Of a stretch of DNA of 64,000 bases, positions 11,061 through 21,220 are shown piece by piece. Both the position numbers and the translations under genes were made by a program. Source of the stretch: Sympetrum striolatum. Its lineage: Eukaryota; Arthropoda; Insecta; Odonata; Libellulidae. Each line of letters opens with the position of its first letter. Positions within the stretch are counted from its first letter, which is position 1. The DNA lies in assembly GCA_947579665.1 (NCBI GenBank), contig OX388349.1, positions 67,832,841 through 67,896,840 on the forward strand, read 5' to 3'. The notes beneath the pieces are model-generated. The model was not told the DNA's origin. It made no database searches and saw only the letters and a program-made list of their open reading frames with translations.

Positions 11061-11966
11061 CAGGGGCTGTTTGATTCAGATAATTAATAGCAATAATGCA
11101 TTCATATCTATTGAGAATTAAATTTGAAATAAATTAATAAACCAAACCATATGTTCTGAAAGTGGTTGTAATTTGTGCAAGGTGTTTAGAATGTGATCAA
11201 CCTGTTGTATTTTTGCTTCCAGAAAAGAAAAATCTTTTATGACAATGAAAAGTATCTTATTTGAGTGAAATTCTCATAATTTACTGTTTATGAAAAACAT
11301 CACAAAAAGTTGAAGTTTGTAAGGTGATTGAATTAAAATGTAAATGAAAATATTTTTGAGTCCAGATTTTCACTTTGAAATATTTGTCTTTTAACAGTAA
11401 CACATTATTTTTTAATTGATTCTTATGTACTATGGACAAGAACAATTTTATGATGATAGATGGATAGTTACAATTCTGGTGTAATACATCATGAATTATT
11501 TTTATAATCCCATCCTTGCTGTCTTAATATTGTACCTCCAGTGTTTCTTCATGTTGTAATACCATATCTTACAATTAGTCAATTTTTAAACCAACTTACA
11601 ATAAAGTAATTTTAGCATAGGAAATGTTACTAAGTATTATAAAAATAATAAAACTTGAAAATGACTTTTCTGAGTTTTCTATTTACGTTTTTAATGTGCA
11701 TTTTAAAGTTTTTTTCAAATGCCCTAAATCTTGTTGACAAAGAAAAGTTTGTATCTGAATTTATGATACATTTGGAATATAAAGGAAGGGTTCAAACTAA
11801 TATCAATATACAAAACAGATTTTGAGGAATGATCTAAATAATATAGAACAGGATGTAAATTCACTTGGTTATGCTTGTGGTGAACACCCAACAAAATGTT
11901 CAGGACATACCAAATGTGGCTAAATGTCATTCAGTCCCCCACAAGCTTCTCATATTATATACCAGA
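11061..11966. other. Intergenic sequence, nothing recognised
   Basis: Very AT-rich, with no plausible exon or transposon end. Confidence 0.5.
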
Positions 11967-12034
11967 AGTAAAGAGTCACAAACACCTTAAAATGTCAAAT
12001 ATTTGACAGTTTAAGGTGTTTGTGACTCTTTACT
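11967..12034. repeat. 68 bp near-perfect palindrome
   Basis: The left arm 11967-12000 (AGTAAAGAGTCACAAACACC...) pairs with the right arm 12001-12034 with a single mismatch and no loop. It would extrude as a cruciform, or fold as a 34 bp RNA hairpin if transcribed. The word ATACCAGAAGT occurs just left (about 11959) and again at about 12066, hinting at a small local duplication. Confidence 0.85.
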
Positions 12035-12802
12035 ATAACAATTGCAGTCAGTAGAAAGTCTATTGATACCAGAAGTGATAAATAATTAAGTACCTTATTT
12101 TCTGTCTTCCTTGATCATAAATTCATAAATAATCATGCCACTGATTAGAGCAATTGGGCTATTAAGAAAATCTCCTTATAGTTGTAAGTTTGCCTCAGCA
12201 ATTTTTGTCAATTTTTGTCAAAGGATTGCACACATCCTATAGTATGCTAGCTAATTGCAAATGAAAAGATAAAGAACATGAGATTATGAATAACACAAGC
12301 AGCAGAAAGAAACACTGAACAAAATTGATGAGCACAGCCACTCCTCACAAATATTTAAGCCAGTCACTTCACATGTGAACTATCTTTGGTAGAATGCAAG
12401 CATTTGAACTGACTCAACAATCAAGTAATTAAAGATGTGAATAAGTAACAATGTAAATAAACTAAAAAAGTGGAGCTGTTTGTTCAATCAAATAAAACAT
12501 AATCATTTCCTTATAAAGTGTTAAAGATGGTGGCAAGCAATAAATTGAAATATAAAGGGCAAATCATAGATAAATTCATTTCAATTGTGATAATAAAACC
12601 CATAATTTACAAATAGCTTGTGAATAGCCAGTTGATTTAAATCAGGTTAATACCATATGGTTGCCACAGCTGAAACTCCCCTGTTGGTGAATGCAAAACT
12701 GGCAAGCTTCATTTATTTGTAAATAAGATATGTGAAGCCTGCCACAGTTAGGCCTCATGTTAAAGGTAATGTCACATAATGACTATGTGATAATGTTTTC
12801 AG
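12035..12802. other. Intergenic sequence, nothing recognised
   Basis: AT-rich; no supported gene or element. Confidence 0.45.
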
Positions 12803-12928
12803 GTTGGGCAACCAGGTTGTTCCTACGGAAGAACCCTCTCCCCTTGTTTCTCTTGCACCCATCTCTTCCCCTCAGATGTCTACAAATTCGCTAGAACTTG
12901 GTTTCCTCGAAGCTCCACACCAGGTCCA
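12803..12928 (+). CDS. Weak candidate exon of an unknown gene
   Basis: A GC-richer island follows an acceptor-like TTTTCAG and ends at a donor-like GTAAGA. Two of the three plus-strand frames are open; one reads VPTEEPSPLVSLAPISSPQM, the other is Cys- and Pro-rich. The 126 bp length is normal for an exon. I recognise no protein family and found no neighbouring exon to join it to. It may equally be a regulatory island. Confidence 0.2.
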
Positions 12929-14101
12929 GTAAGAGCAATGGAAAGTAAATGTTGCAGCATTCAAAATGGCAAAAATGGAACATAAAAGAGAAACGATATT
13001 CTACATATAATCAGCACGTTTATGTTGTTGGAATACCACGAAAGAGGAGAACAAAGTCAAGTTTGAGTAATGTAATCGAATATAAAATTAGAAGCTAAAA
13101 ATATATTTCTAACCGACTTGGACTGGGGATAGTGCAAACTCGTAGCAGTATGAAGGAACCTTCTCTTAGCATACTGTTTTATTTCCATTTGCAGGGATTT
13201 TCATTCTGGTCCACCTAAATAGTAAAATGTATACGTTTCATCCTTGTTTGGGAACATCTCCTTATAATACAAAAATAATGATGCTCATTTAGTAAGGGTG
13301 ATTGTAATTGCAGTTACTCATGACTGAACAAATAAAGCACTCAGATTTATGTGATTTCATAATGGGTCCAATTCATTGAAGGAGTATACCTCATATGAAG
13401 AATTTTCAAAAATATTCCAAGGACTACTATGAGTTGAAAAAGATAGGCAAGGGGAAAAATGAGGGAGTGTTTTAGAAAATAAGAAAACTAGTTAGAAAAT
13501 TTTTCAGAAGGAAATCAGGAATTATGATAAAACAGTCATGAACAAGGTGAAACAGTGAACTCTCAAATCAAAGCAAGGTACTAAACACTTTAATTGTTAG
13601 ATCAGCTAACATCATTCTAAACCATAGTGAGGCTGAGGTGGATCTCCCAATTGCATGAACCAAAATAGGATGGGATTGTTTTGAGAGAACTCTGGAACCA
13701 CAAATGACACTTCCATGCTGGCATACTCCAATGCATCAGCAATTTTCTTGCATTCTCAGATCACAGGGGTGTCACCATTTTGGGTTGATGCATTATATAT
13801 GTGATTTGATTGCTTAACTATATGTGGACACAGGTTAAACTTAGCTTGATCACTGGTGGTAAGAATGACTGTGCCAGAGCGAAGTAATAATAATATTTTT
13901 TATTCCCCTTTCCTATATAATACATTCTTAAGTACATTTAACAAAACCAAAAAGTGAAATTTAGGCATCCCAGAAGATAATTCTTTTATAGGGATTGCCA
14001 TCACTTTAAATAGAAATTGTTTTTCAGCATACATGTATAACAAAACAAATTTTTTATGTAAATTCTTTGAGGATATAATATGAACAAAGTATAGTGAGGT
14101 A
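12929..14101. other. Intergenic sequence, nothing recognised
   Basis: AT-rich. A short TAA repeat lies at about 13885. No supported gene. Confidence 0.45.
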
Positions 14102-14103
14102 TA

Positions 14104-14444
14104 CCGTATTTGACGGGATATAAGACGCACCTTTTTTCCTAAATTATGTCTCGAAAAATTTCCCTGCATCTTATATGTGAAGGTTCAACCTCCACAGGTT
14201 AACTTTCAATACTGAATGCTGTTTTTGCCCAGATGGTCTATACTACCTATTTCAAAATTGCATTCATTGATTGTGTTAATATTTGTCTTTTACGAAACGT
14301 GACAACTAAAAGAAACTACATTTTAAGTTATTGTGGTACTGAGCTCTTTTGCACAGACTATTAAAACTTTTTTTCCTTGTGAGTGGCCAACTTAATGAGG
14401 GTGTGTCTTATTTGCCGGTACGACTTATATGCCGTCAAATACGG
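14104..14444. mobile_element. 341 bp Tc1/mariner-type MITE
   Basis: The left end CCGTATTTGACGG(G)ATATAAG pairs with the right end CTTATATGCCGTCAAATACGG, giving TIRs of roughly 20 bp with one mismatch. TA flanks both sides (14102-14103 and 14445-14446), the target duplication of the Tc1/mariner superfamily. There is no coding capacity. The CCGTATTT...ATATAAG type of end is widespread in animal MITEs. Confidence 0.75.
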
Positions 14445-14594
14445 TAAATAACAAAATGAAAGAAGTCCTGAAAGTCACTTCTCCTGCCTTTTAATAATGG
14501 GATTGCCATTCCTTTATAAGATTAATTCAAGTTCTAATGTCTTAGATTTATTTCTTCACAGAATATTCAAACAAAAAAATTCAAACTTTTGTAA

Positions 14595-14830
14595 TTTCTC
14601 AACATAATCTCCCTGCATGTCCACATTTTTCACAACATCCAAGTTGGCTTTAGGGGTCTGTTGGTTGATGCAATAGTGGCACAACTGGATAATGCTTGAT
14701 CATAAAAAGCCTTTTTTATTGGAAACATCCAAAATTTACTATGAGCCAGGTCAGGTGAGCAGGGATAGTGAGAAAAACAATTCAAATTTGTTTTCACTCT
14801 TATACTTCTGCGTTACGTTTGCCCTATGAG
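14595..14830 (-). pseudogene. Mariner-type transposase C-terminal relic
   Basis: On the minus strand, HYPCSPDLAHSKFWMFP (about 14770-14715) matches the mariner motif PYSPDLAPxDFxLFP, which carries the third catalytic Asp. GDYVEK (14612-14595) matches the usual mariner C-terminus. AHRANVTQKY upstream (about 14840) recalls the NARxHxA segment. Frames shift between these blocks, so it is an old dead copy. It is not clearly linked to the MITE 150 bp away. Confidence 0.6.
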
Positions 14831-15268
14831 CTTGAGTCTGTCTGTCAGCAAGGCCTTCTATATAGAAGCGTCAGATAACATCTGGAGGGTGGCCATATTG
14901 GTGCCAACTGTAGATGATCTTTTGTCTGGTTCAGTAGCATAACATTTTTTAAGAAGTTATAAAAGTTCTAAATTTTTTGATAAGCATGCAAATGATTGCT
15001 TTCATTTTATATTGAATAAAAAAGGAATAGTTCCATTGCTGGAATGAAAATAAATTGATCAAAAAATTATTTGAAGAATTGTCTTACATTTAATTCCAGT
15101 CACATTATTTTTCCTTTACTGTTTAAAGTTTTTAGTTCTCTTAAAACATATAGAATTTAAAATTATAAACTTTATCAATAAACTTATGGCTTTCGTAAAA
15201 AAGAAAGGCAGCAACACTACCCTAGATACATACCCAGTATGATAACTGAAAAAGGTCATGTTTTCATT
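14831..15268. other. Intergenic sequence, nothing recognised
   Basis: AT-rich; the left part may be further decayed mariner sequence. Confidence 0.4.
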
Positions 15269-15276
15269 CCCTAGAG
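15269..15276. repeat. hAT target duplication, left copy (CCCTAGAG)
   Basis: An 8 bp direct repeat, identical at 16655-16662 and 19760-19767. It fits the 8 bp hAT target duplication with a central CTAG. Confidence 0.85.
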
Positions 15277-16654
15277 CAGTGGTTCCCAACGGGGGCGCTA
15301 CCGCCCCCCGGTGGGCGCTGAGAAGTCTGAGGGGCCCAAGTCATATTGAGGGGGCGTTGAGGTCCAGCCGCCGCCCCTTTGAGCATTTGGTGTATTTAAT
15401 AGCCACTGACGGCATTACTGACATCTTTGTTTCGATTCTTTAACTTATGACGCTACTGCCTTTTGGTGCCAGGTGTCAGAAACATTGTTATAAATGCTTT
15501 CTTAGCTCTCGCAAAAGCTTGTGACAGAAGGATGCGTCACGAATGGGGTTTACCTAATCCGTGGAATACTGACGGAATGGAAAGTACGGAGGAGAGGGGC
15601 GGAAACGATGTTTGCAGGGCGGCTAATAGTGCGTTTACAATGGAAATACGGACATTGTAACTGCCGTTAAAATTCTGCATAAAGGTTATTTGGCAAAAGG
15701 AGAATGAAACTCAACCCGATTAAAAAACACACATCTCCCCGAGCGATTGTTTTAAATCATCTCTCTACTTTGGAATATTCATAGTAGTCCCAAGGATTTT
15801 TTCTGTTGATGACACCACCCTATCAAAAGCTTTTATAAACTTTTATTGAATTTCTTCATCGGCCTCCTTCCACATACACTTAATGACGTTGTAAATTAAT
15901 TTTCGTTCTTGGCTGTGAAGCGCTTTCAGATTCCCAATTTTGGATAGTTCGTTATTTGTAATTGAAAATTATAGGAAAAATGAATGTAGGAATATGACGG
16001 AAGGAGAGGAAAATGTGGTAATGATTAAATGGAATGAAAATAAGTACAGGGCAATGAATTGGAAGTGAAAATAAGAAGGTGGGGGAGTTCTAAAATGATC
16101 TGTTTAATAACCATGAGGATTAGAACCAGACTTAAAGGCAACAAGGCGTAGGGACGGAGCAGACATTACATTGTACATGCTCTCTGCATTTTTCGGGTGT
16201 CCGTCCGCGTAGGATGGCTTGGTAACTAAAGTTTCGCTGACTATCCTGTCAGCGTCTTCAGGTCGAAGGATTAACTTCGACCCTTATCACCTTCACTGTA
16301 TCGAATTTGGTTAACAATGATAACATCATCGGCTTTTACTCGTAGTTTGGTTAATGAAGTTTAACAATGACTGACACAGAGAATAGAAAATAAAAATAAC
16401 AAAACTTTTTATGATTTCTGCTCTGACGCGCTCTGACGCAAATTGTTGCCAAATTAATTATTCACCTTACGTTGTTTTTACATAAGTAAATACGGAAATT
16501 TTTATCTCCGAAACATATTTTCTTAATAATTACAATGTTTCCGTACGTATCTATCAATCATATTATTGTGTTGTTTCTACAGATATACAGGGGGCGCTAT
16601 CAAATTCTTAACTGAAAAAGTGGGCGCTGACTCGAAAAAGGTTGGGAACCTATG
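15277..16654 (+). mobile_element. Non-autonomous hAT element E1 (1378 bp)
   Basis: It starts CAGTGGTTCCCAAC and ends GTTGGGAACCTATG, giving 14 bp TIRs with two mismatches. Subterminal GC-rich sequence (GGGGGCGCTACCGCC) follows the left end, and GGGCGC words precede the right end. Much of its length matches the reverse complement of the 5' third of E2 (about 18700-19759), for example around 15960 versus 19060. It lacks the transposase part of E2, so E1 looks like an internal-deletion derivative of the same family. The open frames at 15258-15443 and 15463-15660 are not genes. Confidence 0.85.
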
Positions 16655-16662
16655 CCCTAGAG
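16655..16662. repeat. hAT target duplication, middle copy shared by E1 and E2
   Basis: The same CCCTAGAG, lying exactly between the 3' ends of the two elements, so it serves as a flank for both. Confidence 0.85.
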
Positions 16663-19600
16663 CATAGGTTCCCAACCTTTTTTGAGTCAGGGCCCCCTTT
16701 TTCAGTCAATAATTTGATAGCGCTCCCCTTAGGTTAACTACATTGTACATGCAATATATTGAAAAACAAGAACAAATTTTTAATTTTCTTTAATCTTAAG
16801 ATAATGAAATATTGAAGTATTGTTTACAGAACGATTAAACTATGTTATTAATAATTAATATAATATTGTTAATGAGACAGCTGAGCTCGATACGATGAAA
16901 CTAATTTATCAATATTTGGTGCCATTTTTGTCATTAATAACCTTAAGTCACCGCGTTCCACTATTGACAACCTGTTTCTTTTCTTAGTTAATAGATTGGT
17001 CACCGTGATAAACCTTCGTTCTGCTAAATATGAGGACGGAAAAGCAATGAAAAATGTATTTACTGCAGCCCATAAGGCTGGATATAATATTGGAATTTGA
17101 TGTTGAAGCCAAAATTCTTGAAACCCATTTTTTAATTTAAATTTCAACTCTTCATTTGTTGACAATTCAATAAACTCCTCCTGCAGTGATAATCCTTTGA
17201 TTTCTAAGTTAGAGGATGGTTCTATGACCCAATCTGGAATAACCATATTGAGTAAATCCTCAAATATAATTGTAAAGTCTTCTTTTAGTGCTTCCAAATG
17301 CTTGCAGTAAGCGAGAATGTCGTTATCATTAGTTTTCATTGAAGAAAGATTTGGAAACTAATGAAATTGTGTTTTACCCAAATTTTGTTTGTACAAAGAA
17401 AGTTTTGACACAAACGCAGAGATAATTGCCTTGGCTTTGATCAAATTCAAATCATTTCCTTGCAGTTTGTTTCATTAAATTTGTTGTATAAATCTGTCAA
17501 ATAAGCAATATCGCTGTTACATTTCAAAAAATTCACTCTCAATAAATCATCTTTGCTTTCAAAAAACTTAGTAACTGCTTCAAAGAGTTCAAAAATCGTT
17601 TTAGACAAGTACCTTTTGACAGCCAACGAACTTCTGTGTGCAATAGTAACCGATTAAAGTCTTAGTCGTTTTCATCACAAAGCTTTCTAAATAATCTACC
17701 ATCGAGAGCATTGCATCTGATCCTTTTAACTGCAGTAATTACATACTGTAGCGAGCGGTGAAGGCGATCACTAAGGTGTTTTGCCACCAAATGTTGTCGG
17801 GGAATTACACAATCACGGCGACTACATTTGGTACCTCTCTTTTCAAATATGAAATAAAACCACGTTGACGTCCAACCATTGCCGGAGCTCCATCGGTAGC
17901 AACAGACAAGATATTATTCAGAGGAATACCTTTTTCTTCCAAATAATGTTCCAAAACGCCAAAAACAGATTTTCCTTTTGTGTCCGTTTCTAACGTTCTT
18001 GCGAATAATAATTCTGGACAAATGCTTTCATATTTTATGAAGCGAACGTACACCAGAAGTAAAGACTCGTTTTTTGGCAAAGTAGATTCATCAAGCTGTA
18101 ATGAAAAACATGAGACTGGGATGCTGTCATATTCCTGAGCGATTAGGTGGGCGTTCCTAGCTAATGTGAGCTCGCAATATCTGTCTAATTCCTATCTAAT
18201 TTTCTAACCCTATTATTCTCGAACGTATCGTATTTTCATTGCTACTAGCTATTTGATAATTTTATATTTTTAATTATAGGCATAAATTAATTCAATCGAA
18301 AGTAATGCTTATGTTTTATGGTAAAAAGTAATTACATTTTTTCAAACTAAATTTGGATACGACGAGTAGGGACCGCAGAATAGTTCACTCCTTTGTAGTA
18401 CTTTGGGTTTGGTTTCAGTAATTTGTGCAATAATTATTGGACATATAATAATATCTGCACGAAAGTTCACTAAAAAAATTTGCAATTTCACTATTCAGAG
18501 AGGTCTGAAAACACGAACATATCCATCCGTTAAGTTGGAGGAACGGTATTGTAAGAAAATGAGAACTAATGCTCGATAATCTGTCAAGCTATAATTTTTC
18601 TAACTCATAATGTAAGAAAGTTGACATTTCATGAATAGGAACTGTTTTTAAATGAATACCCCGAGTAACTTCTTGTCAATTATTACGGATTGCACTTTAG
18701 TGATGATTGGGCTTGTTAGAGCAGAAATCATAAAAAGGTTTGTTATTATTATTTTCTATTCTCTGTGTCAATCATTGTCAAACTTCATTAACCAAACTAC
18801 GAGTAAAAGCCGATGATGTTATCACACTGTATCAGTGTTAACCAAATTCGATATAGTTCACTGATATTTGGAAGACTTTTCAATTAAAACGATAATGAAT
18901 AAAATTGAGTCCGAGTCCCGGTTTGAGAAATATTTTTTCTCACAATCAGTGGTAATATTTCAAAATACTACTATTTGATTATGCTTGCTTATTTTCATTC
19001 CATTTAATCATTTCCACTTTTTCCTTTCTTTCCGTCATATTCGTACTTTCATTTTTCCTATAATTTTCAATTACAAATTACGAACTATCCAAAATTGGGA
19101 ATCTGAAAGCGCTTTACAGCCAATAACAAAATTAATTTACAACGTCATTATGTGTATGTGGAAGGAGGCCGATGAAGAAATGCAATAAAAGTTTTAAAAA
19201 GTTTTTCATAGGGTCGTGTCACCAACAGAAAATATCCTTGGAACAACTATGTATATTCCAAAGTAGAGAGATGATTTAAAACAATCTCTCGGAGAGATAT
19301 GTGTTTTTTAATCGGGTTGAGTTTCATTCTCCTTTTGCCAATCAACCTTTATGCAGAATTTTAACGGCAGTTACAATGTCCGTATTTCCCATTGAAAACG
19401 CCCTGAAAACAGCGTTTCCGCCCCTCTCCTCCGTACCCCTCCCCTCCATTCCATCAGTATTCCACGGATTAGGTCAACCCCATTCGTGACGCATCCTTCT
19501 GCCACAAGCTTTTGCGAGAGCTAAGAAAGCATTTATAACAATGTTTCTGACACCTGGCACCAAAAGGCTGTAGCGTCAAAAGTTGAAGAATCGAAACAAA

Positions 19601-19759
19601 GATGTCAGTAATGCTGTCAGTTCCATTAAGTACGCCAACTGCTCAAGGGGGCGGCGGCTGGACCTCAACGCCCCCTCAATATGACTTGGACACAGAACGC
19701 CCCCCTTAGACTTCTCAGCGCCCACCGGGGGGCGGTAGCGCCCCCGTTGGGAACCACTG
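16663..19759 (-). mobile_element. hAT element E2 (3097 bp) with decayed transposase
   Basis: Opposite in orientation to E1. Its 3' TIR (CATAGGTTCCCAAC on the plus strand) starts at 16663 and its 5' TIR (GTTGGGAACCACTG) ends at 19759, both abutting CCCTAGAG. Transposase remnants occupy 16866-18130 on the minus strand. The roughly 1.1 kb at the 5' end is shared with E1. No BED zinc finger is readable, so the N-terminal part appears lost or too decayed to see. Confidence 0.85.
16866..18130 (-). pseudogene. hAT transposase, ZBED5/SCAND3-like, broken
   Basis: Fragment 1 (about 18120-17805) reads SLQLDEST then PKNESLLLVYVRF, LFARTLETDTKG and VATDGAPAMVGRQRGF, the start of the RNase-H-like catalytic core of ZBED5-type hAT transposases. 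After a stop and frameshift near 17805 the middle region continues as LVAKHL, HTEVRWLSKG (about 17640-17620) and CLKRFF. Fragment 2 (17339-16869) ends with FPSSYLAERRF, KKRNRLSIVERGDLRLLMTK and QLSH, the hAT C-terminal dimerisation domain. Several frameshifts and stops show it is dead. The family relation is clear from motif order; the assignment to the ZBED5/SCAND3-like group is from memory of the family. Confidence 0.8.
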
Positions 19760-19767
19760 CCCTAGAG
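19760..19767. repeat. hAT target duplication, right copy (CCCTAGAG)
   Basis: Third identical copy of the 8 bp duplication, directly after the 5' end of E2. Confidence 0.85.
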
Positions 19768-19859
19768 TAAGAGGGATAGAGATTCCCTACTGGAATAAAG
19801 AAACAAAAAATATTACACCTTATTAATATTTTTATTTCACAGTTATCCTCATAGATACA

Positions 19860-21220
19860 GTGCAACTAGTATGTCTCAAAGAGATACTTGCACTTTATCA
19901 TTCTGCAATAGAGCTTTAGCATAAAACTCTGTGTGCAGAAAAATGAATTTTTTTAAAAACAATTCTTCTACATTATGGCACTTATTCTTATTAGATTTGC
20001 ACATTTTCCTGCTGAGCAATTCTATGAGGTCCCTTTTTATTACTGCAAGTACAGTTTTGTGAGACAGAAATAGTCTCAGCCTCCTGGGCTAGTTCCCAAC
20101 ACCACCTCTGCTTGAATTGACAAAGTTTCACAGGCTCTAAGGAAGTTTTTGCAGAACTCAAGGAATTTTCCTTCGAAAAAGGATAAAAAGTGATAAAAAG
20201 ATGTACTTATCATCCAGGAGGTGGTTTGAGTATTTTTTAAAACATGGCTAATATCTACCATAATAAACAGATTTATATTTGGTCAGCATGGATGAAACTT
20301 ACAGTCATGGAGAATTTGCCACAGTTTATTCCAAACTACTACCAAACACCTTGACTGCGACTCCCCATATCACATGTAATGCAAATAATTTAAAGGTCAA
20401 TTTATGGGACCTTTTGACTATTTCTAAAATAATGTTTTTCACATCAAGGCTTGGGAACAAAATATCTGTAAAATGGTACCCTACCAACTGCTTCCATATG
20501 GTTGATACATCAGCTAGAATAAAGAATTAAGCATGTGTTGCAATGTAATCAGTCTTGGACAATGTGGAAATAGGGTTTTTGATCCCCCTTCCAACTTTAA
20601 CTTCTCTTCAATAACCATTTCATCCAGTAACAACTCACAGTACCATTCTTTTCATGCATGGCTTGCTTTTTCATTCTGAGAAAATTAAACACTCCTCCAA
20701 GAACACCAGGAGAGAATTTGAACACTTCCAATCTTCTACTTAGAGTTCAATCACTGGGTAAAGGAGAGCCTAAGTTTAATACGTTATTATACCCTTTGAT
20801 TTCACATGTAAAATGAATTTGGAGAGCTTTCCTTACAGTTGGATTTGGCCATCTTTGTCCTTTTATTACATTTCTTCCCCAAAGACTTCAGCTAATCTTG
20901 GTTAAGGAAGGTTTTCAATGCTTGTGTGGTCACTTCCAAGGAAGATTTTAGTTTCTGTATCTTCTGATACAATGCAGAGATCTGAGACCTAAGCTTCCTA
21001 ATTGTTTTATCTTTATCCTCTTCATTCCAACTTATCTCCATACACTCTTCTGCAACTACTTCACTCTCAGTAGCACATTCCATTAGATTGTTTGAGTCAT
21101 TCTCCTCAGTATTGCAGTTAGTTTGTTTACCTGAAATATATAAATCTAAAATAAGTACTTTTGGTGTAACGACCAGTCTCTTATATGTTGTAGAGAAATG
21201 TAATTTTTCTAGTTTTCTCA
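19860..21220 (-). pseudogene. P-element / THAP9-type transposase relic
   Basis: Reading the minus strand from 21220: a coiled-coil segment (KTIRKLRSQISALYQKIQKL, about 21020-20960) follows an acidic linker. Next comes RWPNPTVRKALQIHFTC (about 20855-20805), then TLSRRLEVFKFSPGVLGGVF, then YCELLLDEM (about 20640-20615) with the first catalytic Asp. Further on are TCDMGS (about 20370-20355) and VDISHVLKN (20258-20232). These are the ordered landmarks of the P-element/THAP9 catalytic core. A stop replaces an Arg codon near 20755, and several frameshifts separate the blocks. I could not find the N-terminal THAP zinc finger or terminal repeats. The copy adjoins, but is not part of, the hAT pair. 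Confidence 0.7.

Noticed and set aside
13900..14169. 89-codon minus-strand frame near a TAA repeat, considered as a LINE 3' end
   Set aside because: Its first codons come from the MITE and the rest has no RT-associated motif.
15258..15660. Two open frames starting in the hAT end
   Set aside because: They begin in or next to the TIR of a non-autonomous hAT element and show no transposase similarity.
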